Program-made: the position numbers and the translations under genes
The notes under the pieces: model-generated
What the model saw: only the letters and a program-made list of their open reading frames with translations
What the model was told of the DNA's origin: nothing
The model's database searches: none
NCBI RefSeq assembly: GCF_036346855.1
Contig: NZ_CP107841.1
Location: 1,488,001 to 1,552,000 of the forward strand
Reading direction: 5' to 3'
DNA from: Streptomyces europaeiscabiei
Lineage (GTDB): Bacteria; Actinomycetota; Actinomycetes; Streptomycetales; Streptomycetaceae
DNA: 64,000 nucleotides
In this document: positions 35,303 through 44,735 of the stretch, piece by piece
Position numbering within the stretch: the first letter of the stretch is position 1
How the letters are laid out: every line of letters begins with the position of its first letter

Positions 35303-35540
35303 GTCGATGCCTTTCGAGGACGGTGGGGCGTGCTCGGGCGCCGAGATCCTGGCATCGTTGAAAGCTCAAGTGAAGCCTGGTTACGGCCATACGTCCAGAA
35401 ACGCCCCGGTCGCACCCGGACTCTTGTCACCCACGGACGAACTCCGGCCCCTCGGGACTCATCTCCCGCACACAGAACGCCGATCGGCCCGGTCCGCCCC
35501 TGAGCCGCTGCCATATTCGGAAGCCACTTCGGAGGTGGCT

Positions 35541-37151
35541 GTGACACTAGAGGTGACGACATCCCGGGCGGGGCGGTTGGCGGAGCGGGCGGCCGGCCGT
35601 CTGCCCGACCCGGTCACTGAACGATCCGTCGACCGGACCGCCGACCGCGTCGCCGACCTGGAGGCCCGCCGGGTCCGGGCGGTCGCGCCGGCCGGACCCA
35701 GGAGACGTGGGGAGTACGGCGCCCGGGAGCGGATCGATCTGCTGCTGGACGCGGGTTCGTTCACGGAGACCGGCCTGTTCGTGCGGGCCCGCCCCACCGG
35801 GGAGGCCGCCGGGCGCCCGTACGGCGACGGGGTGGTCACCGGGCACGGCACCATCGACGGCCGGCCCGTGTGTGTCTTCGCCCAGGACTCCACGGTGTTC
35901 GGCGGCAGCATGGGCGAGGCCTTCGGTGAGAAGACCATCGCGCTGATGGACCTCGCCCTGAAGACGGGCTGTCCGGTCATCGGCCTCAACGACGGCGGCG
36001 GCGCCCGCATCCAGGAGGGCGTCACCTCGCTCGCCCTCTACGCCGAGCTGGTGCGCCGCAACGTGCGGGCGTCCGGGGTGATCCCGCAGATCTCGGTCGT
36101 CCTGGGCCCGTGCGCCGGCGGGGCCGCGTACTCGCCCGCCATCACCGACTTCACCGTGATGGTGGACGGCGCCTCGCACATGTTCGTCACCGGGCCCGAC
36201 GTCATCGAGGCGGTCACCGGCGAGCGCACCGGCGCCGAGGAACTGGGCGGCGCCCGCACCAGCAACACCGTCAACGGCAACGCCCACTTCCTCGCCGCCG
36301 ACGAGGTGGACGCCCTCGACACGGTGCGCGACCTGCTGTCGTACCTGCCCGCCAACAACCTGGAGCGGCCCCCGCAGTACGCGCCGGGGGCCGCGCCCGC
36401 CGGGCCGGGGCTCGACGCGGTCGTGCCGGACCGGCTCGGGCAGGCCTACGACATGCGGGACATCCTGCGCGCGGTCGTCGACGACGGCGAACTCCTGGAG
36501 ATCCAGGAGCTGTTCGCGCCGAACATCATCTGCGCGCTGGCCCTGGTCGAGGGCGCCGCGGTCGGCGTCGTCGCCAACCAGCCGCTGCACGCCGCCGGTG
36601 TCCTCGACATCGACGCCTCCGAGAAGGCCGCGCGGTTCGTACGGTTCTGCGACGCGTTCGGCATCCCGCTGCTGACCTTCGTCGACGTCCCCGGCTATCT
36701 CTCCGGCGTCCGCCAGGAGCAGGCCGGCATCATCCGGCGCGGCGCGAAACTCCTGTACGCGTACGCCGAGGCGACCGTCCCCAAGGTCACGGTGGTGGTG
36801 CGCAAGGCGTACGGCGGCGGATACGCGGTGATGGGCTCCAAACACCTGGGCGCCGACATCAACCTGGCCTGGCCCACCGCCCGGATCGCCGTCATGGGCG
36901 CCGAGGGCGCGGTGGGGGTCCTGCACCGCCGCGAACTCGCCGCCGCGGCCGACCCCGAGGCCCTGCGCGCCCGCCTCGTCACGGCGTACGAAAGCACGTA
37001 CGGCACCCCGTACCTCGCCGCCGAGCGCGGCTACGTCGACGCCGTCATCGCACCGCGCGACACCCGCGCCCACATCTGCCGCGCCCTACGAGCCCTGCGT
37101 GGCAAGCGCGCCCCGATGCCGGAACGCCGCCACGGCAACATCCCGCTCTGA
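35541..37151 (+). CDS. Acyl-CoA carboxylase beta (carboxyltransferase) subunit, AccD/PccB family
   Basis: 536 residues from GTG 35541 (GGAGG 6 bases upstream; product starts MTLEVTTSRAGRLAERAAGR). Carboxyltransferase hallmarks: GLNDGGGARIQEGVTSL, VVLGPCAGGAAYSPAITDF, the biotin/CoA pocket around FVDVPGYLSGVRQEQAGII and AYGGGYAVMGSKHLGADI. It moves a carboxyl group from biotin on a separate alpha subunit (not in this window) to an acyl-CoA. It opens the locus with the FadD32-like ligase and Pks13-like synthase, exactly the partner role AccD4 plays in mycolate synthesis; chain-length preference cannot be read by eye, so AccD4 orthology is inference. Confidence 0.9.
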   Translation: MTLEVTTSRAGRLAERAAGRLPDPVTERSVDRTADRVADLEARRVRAVAPAGPRRRGEYGARERIDLLLDAGSFTETGLFVRARPTGEAAGRPYGDGVVTGHGTIDGRPVCVFAQDSTVFGGSMGEAFGEKTIALMDLALKTGCPVIGLNDGGGARIQEGVTSLALYAELVRRNVRASGVIPQISVVLGPCAGGAAYSPAITDFTVMVDGASHMFVTGPDVIEAVTGERTGAEELGGARTSNTVNGNAHFLAADEVDALDTVRDLLSYLPANNLERPPQYAPGAAPAGPGLDAVVPDRLGQAYDMRDILRAVVDDGELLEIQELFAPNIICALALVEGAAVGVVANQPLHAAGVLDIDASEKAARFVRFCDAFGIPLLTFVDVPGYLSGVRQEQAGIIRRGAKLLYAYAEATVPKVTVVVRKAYGGGYAVMGSKHLGADINLAWPTARIAVMGAEGAVGVLHRRELAAAADPEALRARLVTAYESTYGTPYLAAERGYVDAVIAPRDTRAHICRALRALRGKRAPMPERRHGNIPL

Positions 37152-37224
37152 GCACGCCGACCCCACCGTGTCCCGTCACCGCTCTGACCGCAAGCCGTCC
37201 CCGCGACGTGAGGAGCCATGCCCG

Positions 37225-38973
37225 ATGGACAACCGCCGCCCCCCGCTCGCGCCCGTGTTCCGCAGTCTGCCGGAGTATGTGCGGCACTGGGCCGAGACCA
37301 CCCCCGACCGCCGGGCGTTCACCTTCGTCGACCATCCCGCGCCGCACTCGCGGGGCGTCCACCGCACCCTGACCTGGCGCAGGCTGGACCTGCGGATGCG
37401 GGCCGTGGCCGCCCGGCTCGCGGCGGAGGCCGAGCCCGGGGCGCGGGTCGCGGTGCTGTGCCCGCAGGGGACGGAGTACGTCACCGCCTTCCTCGGGGCG
37501 CTCGCCGCCGGCCTGGTCGCCGTACCGCTGTACCCGCCCGGTCTGCCCGGGCAGGGCGACCGGCTGTCGGCGGTCCTGACGGACGCGTGCCCGGCGGTCG
37601 TCGTCACTACGGGCCACACCCTCGCCGAGGTACGGGAGGTGTGCGAGGGCCGGGCGGTGAAGGTCGTAGCCGTGGACCACGTGCCGGACGCCGCCGCCGA
37701 CGACCGGGGGCAGTCCACGCCCGACGACACCGCCGTCGCCTACCTCCAGTACACCTCCGGCTCGACCCGCACCCCGGCGGGCGTGGAGATCACCCATGCC
37801 AACGTCGTCGCCAACGCCCGCCAGGCCCTGTCCGCCTACGGTGCCGACGCCCATCCGGTGACCTGTGTGGGCTGGCTGCCGCTGTACCACGACATGGGGC
37901 TCGTGCTGAGTGTCGCGGCGCCGGTGGTGCGGGGGCTGCTGTCGGTGCTCATGGACCCGGTGGCCTTCCTGCACGAGCCCGTGCGCTGGCTGCGGCTGCT
38001 GGCCGCGCACCCGCGCGCGCTGAGCGCGGCGCCCAACTTCGCCTACGACTACTGTGCTTCGACGGTCACCGAGGCGCAGAAGTCCGGGCTGCGGCTGGAC
38101 GGCGTCGCCGCGCTGATCAACGGCAGCGAGCCGGTCCGCCCCGGCACGGCCGACCGTTTCCACGCCGCGTTCGCCGCGCAGGGCCTCGTCCCGGAGACGC
38201 ACTGCCCGTCGTACGGGCTGGCCGAGGCGACCGTCTTCGTCAGTGCCGCCCGCCCCGGGGAGCAGCTGCGCGGGTTCGCGCTCGACCGGGACGCCCTGGC
38301 CGCCGGGAAGGCCCTGCCCGCGCGGCCCGACGATCCGAGGGCGGTGCTGCTGGCCGGCTGCGGCGCACCGGCCGGCCAGCGGGTGCGGATCGCCGACCCG
38401 GTGTCGCGGGCCGCCCTGTCCGAGGGGGAGGTCGGCGAGATCTGGGTGCAGGGCCCCAACGTGGGGCGGGGCTACCGGAACCAGGACCGGCAGACGCGGC
38501 GTGTCTTCGGCGCCGTACTCGCCGATGCGACGGCGGGTCCGGGCGAGTGGCTGCGGACCGGCGACCTGGGGACGGTCCTGGACGGGCAGTTGATCGTCAC
38601 CGGGCGGCTGAAGGACCTCATCGTCGTCGACGGGCGCAACCACTACCCGCAGGACGTGGAGGCCACGGCCCAGGACGCGCATCAGGCCGTACGGCGGGAC
38701 CGGCTCGCCGCGTTCGGTGTGCCGGGCGGCTCCGGGGAGCGGGTGGTCGTCGTCGCGGAGCACGCGCGGACCGTGCCGCTCGCCGACATCGACGTACCGG
38801 CCTTCGTGCGGACCGTACGCGCGGCCGTCTCCGCCCGGCACGGGCTGCGGCTCTCCGCCGTCGTCCTCGTCCCACCGGGCACGGTGCCCCGTACGTCCAG
38901 CGGGAAGGTCTCGCGGGCACTGACCCGTGAACGCTATCTGGCGGGTGCCTACGCGGTGGGGGGCGCGGAATGA
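37225..38973 (+). CDS. Fatty acyl-AMP ligase, FadD32-like (FAAL)
   Basis: 582 residues from ATG 37225, preceded by GAGGAG. Adenylation motifs: LQYTSGSTRTPAGVEITHAN, WLPLYHDMGLVLS, CPSYGLAEATVFV and TGDLG. The hinge region KDLIIVVDGRNHYPQDVEAT-type (seen: VVDGRNHYPQDVEATAQDAH) closely matches mycobacterial FadD32, which activates a long fatty acid as acyl-AMP and passes it to the N-terminal ACP of Pks13 rather than to CoA. The C-terminal lysine lies in PRTSSGKVSRAL. Its stop overlaps the Pks13-like start by 4 bases, so the two are made together. Cytoplasmic. Confidence 0.92.
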   Translation: MDNRRPPLAPVFRSLPEYVRHWAETTPDRRAFTFVDHPAPHSRGVHRTLTWRRLDLRMRAVAARLAAEAEPGARVAVLCPQGTEYVTAFLGALAAGLVAVPLYPPGLPGQGDRLSAVLTDACPAVVVTTGHTLAEVREVCEGRAVKVVAVDHVPDAAADDRGQSTPDDTAVAYLQYTSGSTRTPAGVEITHANVVANARQALSAYGADAHPVTCVGWLPLYHDMGLVLSVAAPVVRGLLSVLMDPVAFLHEPVRWLRLLAAHPRALSAAPNFAYDYCASTVTEAQKSGLRLDGVAALINGSEPVRPGTADRFHAAFAAQGLVPETHCPSYGLAEATVFVSAARPGEQLRGFALDRDALAAGKALPARPDDPRAVLLAGCGAPAGQRVRIADPVSRAALSEGEVGEIWVQGPNVGRGYRNQDRQTRRVFGAVLADATAGPGEWLRTGDLGTVLDGQLIVTGRLKDLIVVDGRNHYPQDVEATAQDAHQAVRRDRLAAFGVPGGSGERVVVVAEHARTVPLADIDVPAFVRTVRAAVSARHGLRLSAVVLVPPGTVPRTSSGKVSRALTRERYLAGAYAVGGAE

Positions 38974-41900
38974 GAGTAGTGCGGGACGACCGGGACGACC
39001 TGCGGCGGCCGGCCACCGGTGGTGAGGAGGGCACGGTGCGACGGCTGATCGCCGAGCAGGTGGCCGCCTGGAGCGGTGGGTCCGCCGAGGACGTGCCGAT
39101 GGACCGGCCGCTCGCGGATCTCGGGATGTCCTCGCGGGACGCGGTCGTCCTGGCCGGGGAGCTGTCCCGGGCGACCGGCCGTGAACTGCCGGCGACGCTG
39201 GTGTGGGAGGCGGCCACGGGGGACGCACTGGTGGCACGCCTGTGCCGTACGGCGGCGGACATCGCCCCGGTGGCGGCCCCGCTCCGTGAGGCACCCGCGC
39301 CCGGTGAGCCCGTCGCGGTCGTCGGGATCGGCTGCCGGCTGCCCGGGGGCGTGCACGGCCCGGCGGAGTACTGGCGGTCGCTCTGCGCGGGTGCCGACGC
39401 GATCCGGCGGGTCCCCGAGGACCGGTGGCGGGACTTCACGCCGTACCCGCCCGCCGACGCACTGCCGTACGGCGGCTACCTGGACGACATCGCCGGGTTC
39501 GACGCGGACTTCTTCCGCATCACCCCGCGCGAGGCGGCCGTCATGGACCCGCAGCAGCGGATCCTTCTGGAGGTCGTCCAGGAGGCCCTCGACCACGCCG
39601 CCGTCCCGGCCGCGTCCCTCGCGGGCAGCGCCACCGGTGTCTTCGTCGGCGTCTCCGCGCCCGAATACGGACAGCTCACCGGCGCCGACCCGGCCGCCGT
39701 CGACCCGTGGGCGCCTGCCGGCGGGGCGCTGAGCGTGGCGGCGGGCCGACTGGCGTACGTCCTGGACACGCGGGGGCCGAGCATGGCCGTCGACACCGCG
39801 TGTTCGTCGTCGCTGGTGGCCGTGCACCACGCGTGTGTCAGCCTGCGCACGGGCGAGAGCGATCTCGCGATCGCCGCCGGGGTCAACCTGCTGCTCTCCC
39901 CGGCCGTCACGGTCGCTTTCCGGCGGGCGGGCGCCCTCGCGCCGGACGGGCGGTGCAAGCCGTTCTCGGCGGCGGCCGACGGCATCGGCCGGGGCGAGGG
40001 CTGCGCGGCCGTGCTCCTGAAGCGGCTGTCCGACGCCGAGCGGGACGGCGACCGCGTCCTCGCCGTCGTCCGCGCCACCGCCGTCAACTCCGACGGCCGC
40101 TCCAACGGCCTCCTGGCACCCAACCCCGCCGCCCAGCAGGCCCTGCTGACCACCGCCTACGCGCGGGCCGGTCTCTCCCCCGCGCACATCGACCACGTCG
40201 AGGCGCACGGCACGGGCACCCCGCTGGGCGACCCGATCGAGGCGGGCGCGCTCGGCGCGGTGCTCGGGACGGGCCGTGACCCCGACCAGCCGCTGCTCCT
40301 CGGCTCCGTCAAGGGCAACCTGGGCCACCTGGAGTCCGCCGCGGGCATCGCCGGCCTGGTGAAGACGGTGCTCGCACTGCACCACGACCTGATTCCGCCC
40401 TCGCTGCACTGCGCCGAGGGCAGCGCCCTGAAGGACGACACACGGCTGCGGGTCGTGACGGAGGCCGAGCCGTGGCCCCGGTACGGCGGTACGGCCACCG
40501 CCGGGGTCTCCGGGTTCGGGTTCGGCGGCACCAACGCCCACGCGGTCCTGGAGGAATGGCGGCCCGGCGCCCTGCTTCCGCCCCCGGCCGAGGAACCCCC
40601 GGCCCGCCTCCACCTCCTGTCCGACACCGACGCCACCCGCGTCCGCGACACCGCCGACCGGCTGGCGGACTGGCTCGCCACGCCCGAGGGCAGCGCCGCG
40701 CACCCCGCCGACGTGGCGCGCACGCTCGCCGGACGCGCGGGGAGAGGTTCCGTGCGGGCCGCGATCGTGGCGGGAAGCCGCGCCGAACTGGCGGACGGAC
40801 TCGACGCGTTGGCCGACGGGCGACCCCACGCGCGGGTCATGGTGGGCGACCGGGATCTCGCAGGACGCGGCCCGGTGTGGGTCTTCTCCGGGTACGGCAG
40901 CCAGTGGTCCGGCATGGGACGCCGGCTGCTCGCCGAGGAACCCGCCTTCGCCGCGGCCGTGGAGAAGCTCGACGCGCAACTGGCCCCCGAGTGCGGGCTC
41001 TCCCTCTACGACCACCTGGCCACGGGTGGCGGCCTCGACCGTCTGGAGGTCGCCCAACCCGTCCTCTTCGGACTCCAGTTGGCGCTGGCCGAGCTGTGGC
41101 GGGCACACGGGGTCGAGCCCGCCGCCGTCATCGGCCACTCCCTGGGCGAGGTGGCGGCCGCGGTGTGCGCGGGCGCGCTGGAGGTGTCGGACGCGGCCCG
41201 GGTCGTCGCGCTACGGGCCCGGCTGCTCAGCGGGCTGCGGGGCGGGGCGATGGCGGTGGTGGACCTCGCGGACGACGAACTCGCCCTTCTGGAAAGGGAC
41301 TTCCCGGGCGTGCATGTCGCCGTGCACTCCTCGCCCGGCCAGAAGGTGGTCACCGGGGAGGAGGAGGCGGTGGCCCGGCTGGTGCGCCGACTGGAGGAGG
41401 AGGGGCGGGCCGCGCGTGCGATGCGCGTGGTCGGGGCGGGCCACTCCCCCCAAGTGGATCCGCTTCTGCCGGAGTTGACGGCAGGGCTCGCGGACATCCG
41501 GGCCGGGCTCCCCCAGGTCCCCGTCTACTCCACCGTGCTGGACGACCCGCGTGGCGACTGTGTGTTCGACGCCGCGCACTGGGCCGCCAACCTGCGGCGA
41601 CCCGTGCGCCTCGACCGGGCCGTCGCCGCTGCCGCCGCCGACGGCCACACCGCGTTCGTCGAACTCTCCCCCCACCCGGTCCTGACCCTCGCGATCACGG
41701 ACACCGCCCCCGGAACGCTCGCCCTCGGCACCCTCCACCGCGACGCCGACACCCCTGCCGACTTCCTCACCCAGGTGGGCACCCTGCACACCGCCGGGTA
41801 CCGGCTCCCCCTGCCGCCGGGCCGCGTCATCGACCTGCCCGGGCCACGCTGGCGGCATGTGCGGCATTGGTGGACGGACGGGAGGCCGGGGGTCACGGCG

Positions 41901-43466
41901 GCGGGCTGGGCGACGGCGGGCGGGGGGGAGAGGCACCACGAGCCCGGCGGGATCCACGTGAGGACCGGGGGCCCCGAACCGGGCCGGGTCACCGTGACGA
42001 CCGAAGGCCGCGTGACGCCCGACGGCCACGAACCAGGCCGGGTCACCATGACGCCCGACGGCCACGAACCAGGCCGGGTCACCATGACGACCGACGGCCG
42101 CGTGGCGCCCGGACGGCACATGCCGCAGGCGGACCGTCCGGCGGCAGGAGGCCACGTCGCGGAAAGGGGCCACGTCGTGGCAGGGGGCCCCGGACCGGAT
42201 GGCAGCCGGCAACCGGACGGGCGTCGTGGACCGGATGGCAGCTGCGGGCCACAAGGGCGGCGCGTCGCGGAAGACATATCCCTCTCCGTCTCCGCCCGCC
42301 TCTGTCACCACATCGCCGCCGTCACCGGGCATTCCCCGACCCGCATCACCCCGGCCACCGCCTTCGCCGAGCTGGGCCTGGACTCCCTGATGGCGGTGCG
42401 CATCCGCGCCGCGCTGCAACGTGAGTTCAGCATCGAACTCCCCCTGCGCGACCTGCTGGGCGCCGCCACGGTCGAGGACGCGGCGGCCCACATCATGCGG
42501 GCGTTGCCGGGGGAGACGGCGCCGCCCCGAGACGTCGAGCGGCCGGTGTCACCGACCGGGCCCGAGGGGGCGTCGCGTGAGAACGCCCCGCCCCTCCCCC
42601 TTCACACCGCCGACTCCCACCCCTGGCTTCGGCGCTTCGACACGCCCGGCCCCCACCCCTCACTCCAGCCCTCGAACACCCCCGGCCCCCACCCCCCGCT
42701 CTTCCTCGTCCACGCCGCCGGCGGCACCACCGACGTGTACCGGTCCCTCGTGGAACGGCTCGGCGGGGAGCGGCCGGTGTACGGGCTGGAGCGGGTCGAG
42801 GAGGCCCGTACGGTCGTGGAGAAGGCGCGTCGTTACGCCGAGACGGTTGCCGCCGTGCACCCCGACGGGCCCTGCCTGTTGGGCGGTTGGTCGTTCGGCG
42901 GCTTCGTCGCCCAGGAGGTGGCGCGGCAGCTCACGGCCGCCGGGCGGGACGTACGGCTGGTGGTGCTCCTGGATTCCGTACGGCCGCTCCCCCACCCCGA
43001 GGGCACGCCGGCCGAGCGGATCCGCGCCCACTTCACCGGCTTCGCCCGCCATGCCGCCGACACCTACGGAGCCGAACTGGCACTGCCGTACGACGAGTTG
43101 GCCGCGACGGAGGACGACGGCGAGCGCGTCGACACGGTGCTGCGGGCCCTGCGGGAGGCGGCCGACGTGCCGCAGGCAGCCCTCGATCACCAGCGGGCCT
43201 CCTATCTGGACCTGCGGATCGGCGAGGCACACCGGCCGGGCTGCCACGACGGGCGGGTGGTGCTGTACCGGGCCACCGAGCCGGCCCCGCACACCGTGCG
43301 CGACCCGGCGTACGAGCGGGACGACGAGGCGCTCGGGTGGGACGAGGTGTGCCCGCGTCTGACCGTCGTCCGGGTCACGGGCCACCATCTGTCGCTGCTC
43401 GACCCGCCGCACATCGACGAGATCGCCGCCCATCTGCGGCGGGAGCTCGCCGGGGAGACCCGCTGA
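38970..43466 (+). CDS. Pks13-like condensing enzyme, ACP-KS-AT-ACP-TE
   Basis: 1498 residues. Domains in order: N-terminal ACP (about 22-92) with phosphopantetheine serine S55 in LGMSSRDAV; KS (113-540) with C278 in DTACSSS, H413 in EAHGTGTPLGDP and H453 in KGNLGHLES; AT (630-930) with S724 in GHSLGEV and R749, the carboxylate-binding arginine 25 residues on; a Gly/Pro-rich linker (960-1095) with a 12-residue repeat; second ACP (1105-1180) with S1139 in LGLDSL; TE (1240-1495) with S1308 in GWSFGG. No KR, DH or ER. This unusual order, the SSRDAV N-ACP and the FAAL/AccD neighbours are those of mycobacterial Pks13, which condenses two fatty acyl chains to a beta-keto product and transfers it through the TE. 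Confidence 0.93.
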   Translation: MRVVRDDRDDLRRPATGGEEGTVRRLIAEQVAAWSGGSAEDVPMDRPLADLGMSSRDAVVLAGELSRATGRELPATLVWEAATGDALVARLCRTAADIAPVAAPLREAPAPGEPVAVVGIGCRLPGGVHGPAEYWRSLCAGADAIRRVPEDRWRDFTPYPPADALPYGGYLDDIAGFDADFFRITPREAAVMDPQQRILLEVVQEALDHAAVPAASLAGSATGVFVGVSAPEYGQLTGADPAAVDPWAPAGGALSVAAGRLAYVLDTRGPSMAVDTACSSSLVAVHHACVSLRTGESDLAIAAGVNLLLSPAVTVAFRRAGALAPDGRCKPFSAAADGIGRGEGCAAVLLKRLSDAERDGDRVLAVVRATAVNSDGRSNGLLAPNPAAQQALLTTAYARAGLSPAHIDHVEAHGTGTPLGDPIEAGALGAVLGTGRDPDQPLLLGSVKGNLGHLESAAGIAGLVKTVLALHHDLIPPSLHCAEGSALKDDTRLRVVTEAEPWPRYGGTATAGVSGFGFGGTNAHAVLEEWRPGALLPPPAEEPPARLHLLSDTDATRVRDTADRLADWLATPEGSAAHPADVARTLAGRAGRGSVRAAIVAGSRAELADGLDALADGRPHARVMVGDRDLAGRGPVWVFSGYGSQWSGMGRRLLAEEPAFAAAVEKLDAQLAPECGLSLYDHLATGGGLDRLEVAQPVLFGLQLALAELWRAHGVEPAAVIGHSLGEVAAAVCAGALEVSDAARVVALRARLLSGLRGGAMAVVDLADDELALLERDFPGVHVAVHSSPGQKVVTGEEEAVARLVRRLEEEGRAARAMRVVGAGHSPQVDPLLPELTAGLADIRAGLPQVPVYSTVLDDPRGDCVFDAAHWAANLRRPVRLDRAVAAAAADGHTAFVELSPHPVLTLAITDTAPGTLALGTLHRDADTPADFLTQVGTLHTAGYRLPLPPGRVIDLPGPRWRHVRHWWTDGRPGVTAAGWATAGGGERHHEPGGIHVRTGGPEPGRVTVTTEGRVTPDGHEPGRVTMTPDGHEPGRVTMTTDGRVAPGRHMPQADRPAAGGHVAERGHVVAGGPGPDGSRQPDGRRGPDGSCGPQGRRVAEDISLSVSARLCHHIAAVTGHSPTRITPATAFAELGLDSLMAVRIRAALQREFSIELPLRDLLGAATVEDAAAHIMRALPGETAPPRDVERPVSPTGPEGASRENAPPLPLHTADSHPWLRRFDTPGPHPSLQPSNTPGPHPPLFLVHAAGGTTDVYRSLVERLGGERPVYGLERVEEARTVVEKARRYAETVAAVHPDGPCLLGGWSFGGFVAQEVARQLTAAGRDVRLVVLLDSVRPLPHPEGTPAERIRAHFTGFARHAADTYGAELALPYDELAATEDDGERVDTVLRALREAADVPQAALDHQRASYLDLRIGEAHRPGCHDGRVVLYRATEPAPHTVRDPAYERDDEALGWDEVCPRLTVVRVTGHHLSLLDPPHIDEIAAHLRRELAGETR
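42018..42089 (+). repeat. 36-bp perfect direct repeat in the AT-ACP linker of the Pks13-like gene
   Basis: Two adjacent copies encode PDGHEPGRVTMT; degenerate copies flank them. In-frame expansion of an interdomain linker. Confidence 0.85.
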
Positions 43467-43488
43467 ACCCGATCCGAGGAGAGCCGCC

Positions 43489-44613
43489 GTGCCCGACCAC
43501 ACCGACCGTCACACCGACCGTACCGACCACAACGACCTCACTGCCCCCGCCGACCACACCGACCTCACCGACCGCCTTGGCCGTACCACCGGAGTGTCCC
43601 GACGCTCCGTCACCAGGGCGGCCGCCACCACCGCCGTGGCCGCCCTCTTCGGCGCCGCGACCACCGGCACGGCCGGGGCAACCACCCGCCGGACCACCTC
43701 CAGCCGGACCACCAGCCGCGCCGGCGCAGGCCGGGCCGCCGCCGCAGCCACCACCCCGACCATCCCCACCGCCCGGTCCGTCACCCGCCTCGGCCCCCGT
43801 ACCGTCGACGTCTCCCTCCCCTCCGCCGCCCTGGGCCGGAACGCCACGGTCCGGCTGATCCTCCCCTCCTCGTTCGACGCGCGGCCCGCCCGGACGTACC
43901 CCGTGCTGTATCTGCTCCACGGCGCCCACGACGACTACACGTCATGGACCCGGGAGACGGACATCGAGGCGTTCACGGCGGGCCGGGAGCTGATCGTGGC
44001 GATGCCGGACGCGGGCCCGACCGGCATCCCCACCGCCTGGCGGGGCGGCCCGGACTACGAGACGTTCCAGGTGGGCGAGGTCCCGGCGCTGCTCGCCCGC
44101 GACTACCGGGCGTCCGGGGTCCGGGCGGTCGCCGGGGTCTCCACCGGCGGCTACGGGGCGATGGCGCACGCGGCACGTCACCCGGGGACGTTCAGGGCGG
44201 CGGCCTCGTACAGCGGCATCCTCGACACGACGGCACCCGGGGTGCCGACCCTGATGGACGCCATCGTGGCCCGCGAGAACCTGGCGCCCCTGTCACTGTG
44301 GGGCAACCCGATCCTGAACCTGCTCACCTGGCGGGACTTCAACCCGCGCTCCCGGGCGGCGGGGCTGCGCGGCACCTCCCTGTACGTGTCGAGCGGCAGC
44401 GGAGTTGTCGGCGGCATCGGCGACTGGCTTCCCGAGGCGCTGGAGAGCGTGCTGTGGCCGTCCGCCCACGCGTTCACGGACACGCTAGCCCTGTTGCGGG
44501 TCCCGGTGACCACACACTTCTACGCCGGCGGAGGGCACGGCTGGGCCTACTGGAAGCGGGAGTTCGCGGCGTCGTGGCCGGTGCTCGCCGGTGCGCTGGG
44601 GGTGCCGGCGTGA
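43489..44613 (+). CDS. Secreted antigen-85/esterase D family acyltransferase
   Basis: 374 residues from GTG 43489, 22 bases after the Pks13-like gene (GAGGAGAG upstream). A Tat signal (SRRSVTRAAATTAVAALFGA) follows a Thr/Asp-rich N-terminus and is followed by a Ser/Thr/Arg linker. The alpha/beta hydrolase domain begins near residue 100 (RTYPVLYLLHGAHDDYTSWT); nucleophile S218 in AGVSTGGYGAMAHA; histidine in GGGHGWAYWKREF. This is the PF00756 family that includes the Ag85 mycolyltransferases FbpA-C and FbpD. Coupling to the Pks13-like gene supports transfer of its lipid to a cell-surface acceptor, but a plain esterase activity cannot be excluded. Confidence 0.85.
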   Translation: MPDHTDRHTDRTDHNDLTAPADHTDLTDRLGRTTGVSRRSVTRAAATTAVAALFGAATTGTAGATTRRTTSSRTTSRAGAGRAAAAATTPTIPTARSVTRLGPRTVDVSLPSAALGRNATVRLILPSSFDARPARTYPVLYLLHGAHDDYTSWTRETDIEAFTAGRELIVAMPDAGPTGIPTAWRGGPDYETFQVGEVPALLARDYRASGVRAVAGVSTGGYGAMAHAARHPGTFRAAASYSGILDTTAPGVPTLMDAIVARENLAPLSLWGNPILNLLTWRDFNPRSRAAGLRGTSLYVSSGSGVVGGIGDWLPEALESVLWPSAHAFTDTLALLRVPVTTHFYAGGGHGWAYWKREFAASWPVLAGALGVPA

Positions 44614-44735
44614 GGCCGGTGCCGTCGGGGCACGGAACGGAGCGCAGGGGACGTCCGTCCAACCCAGGACTGACCCCTCGCCCCACGGGCACCGGCCCGC
44701 GGGTGAGCCGCTTCCGGGTGAAAGGAGGGTCCGCC

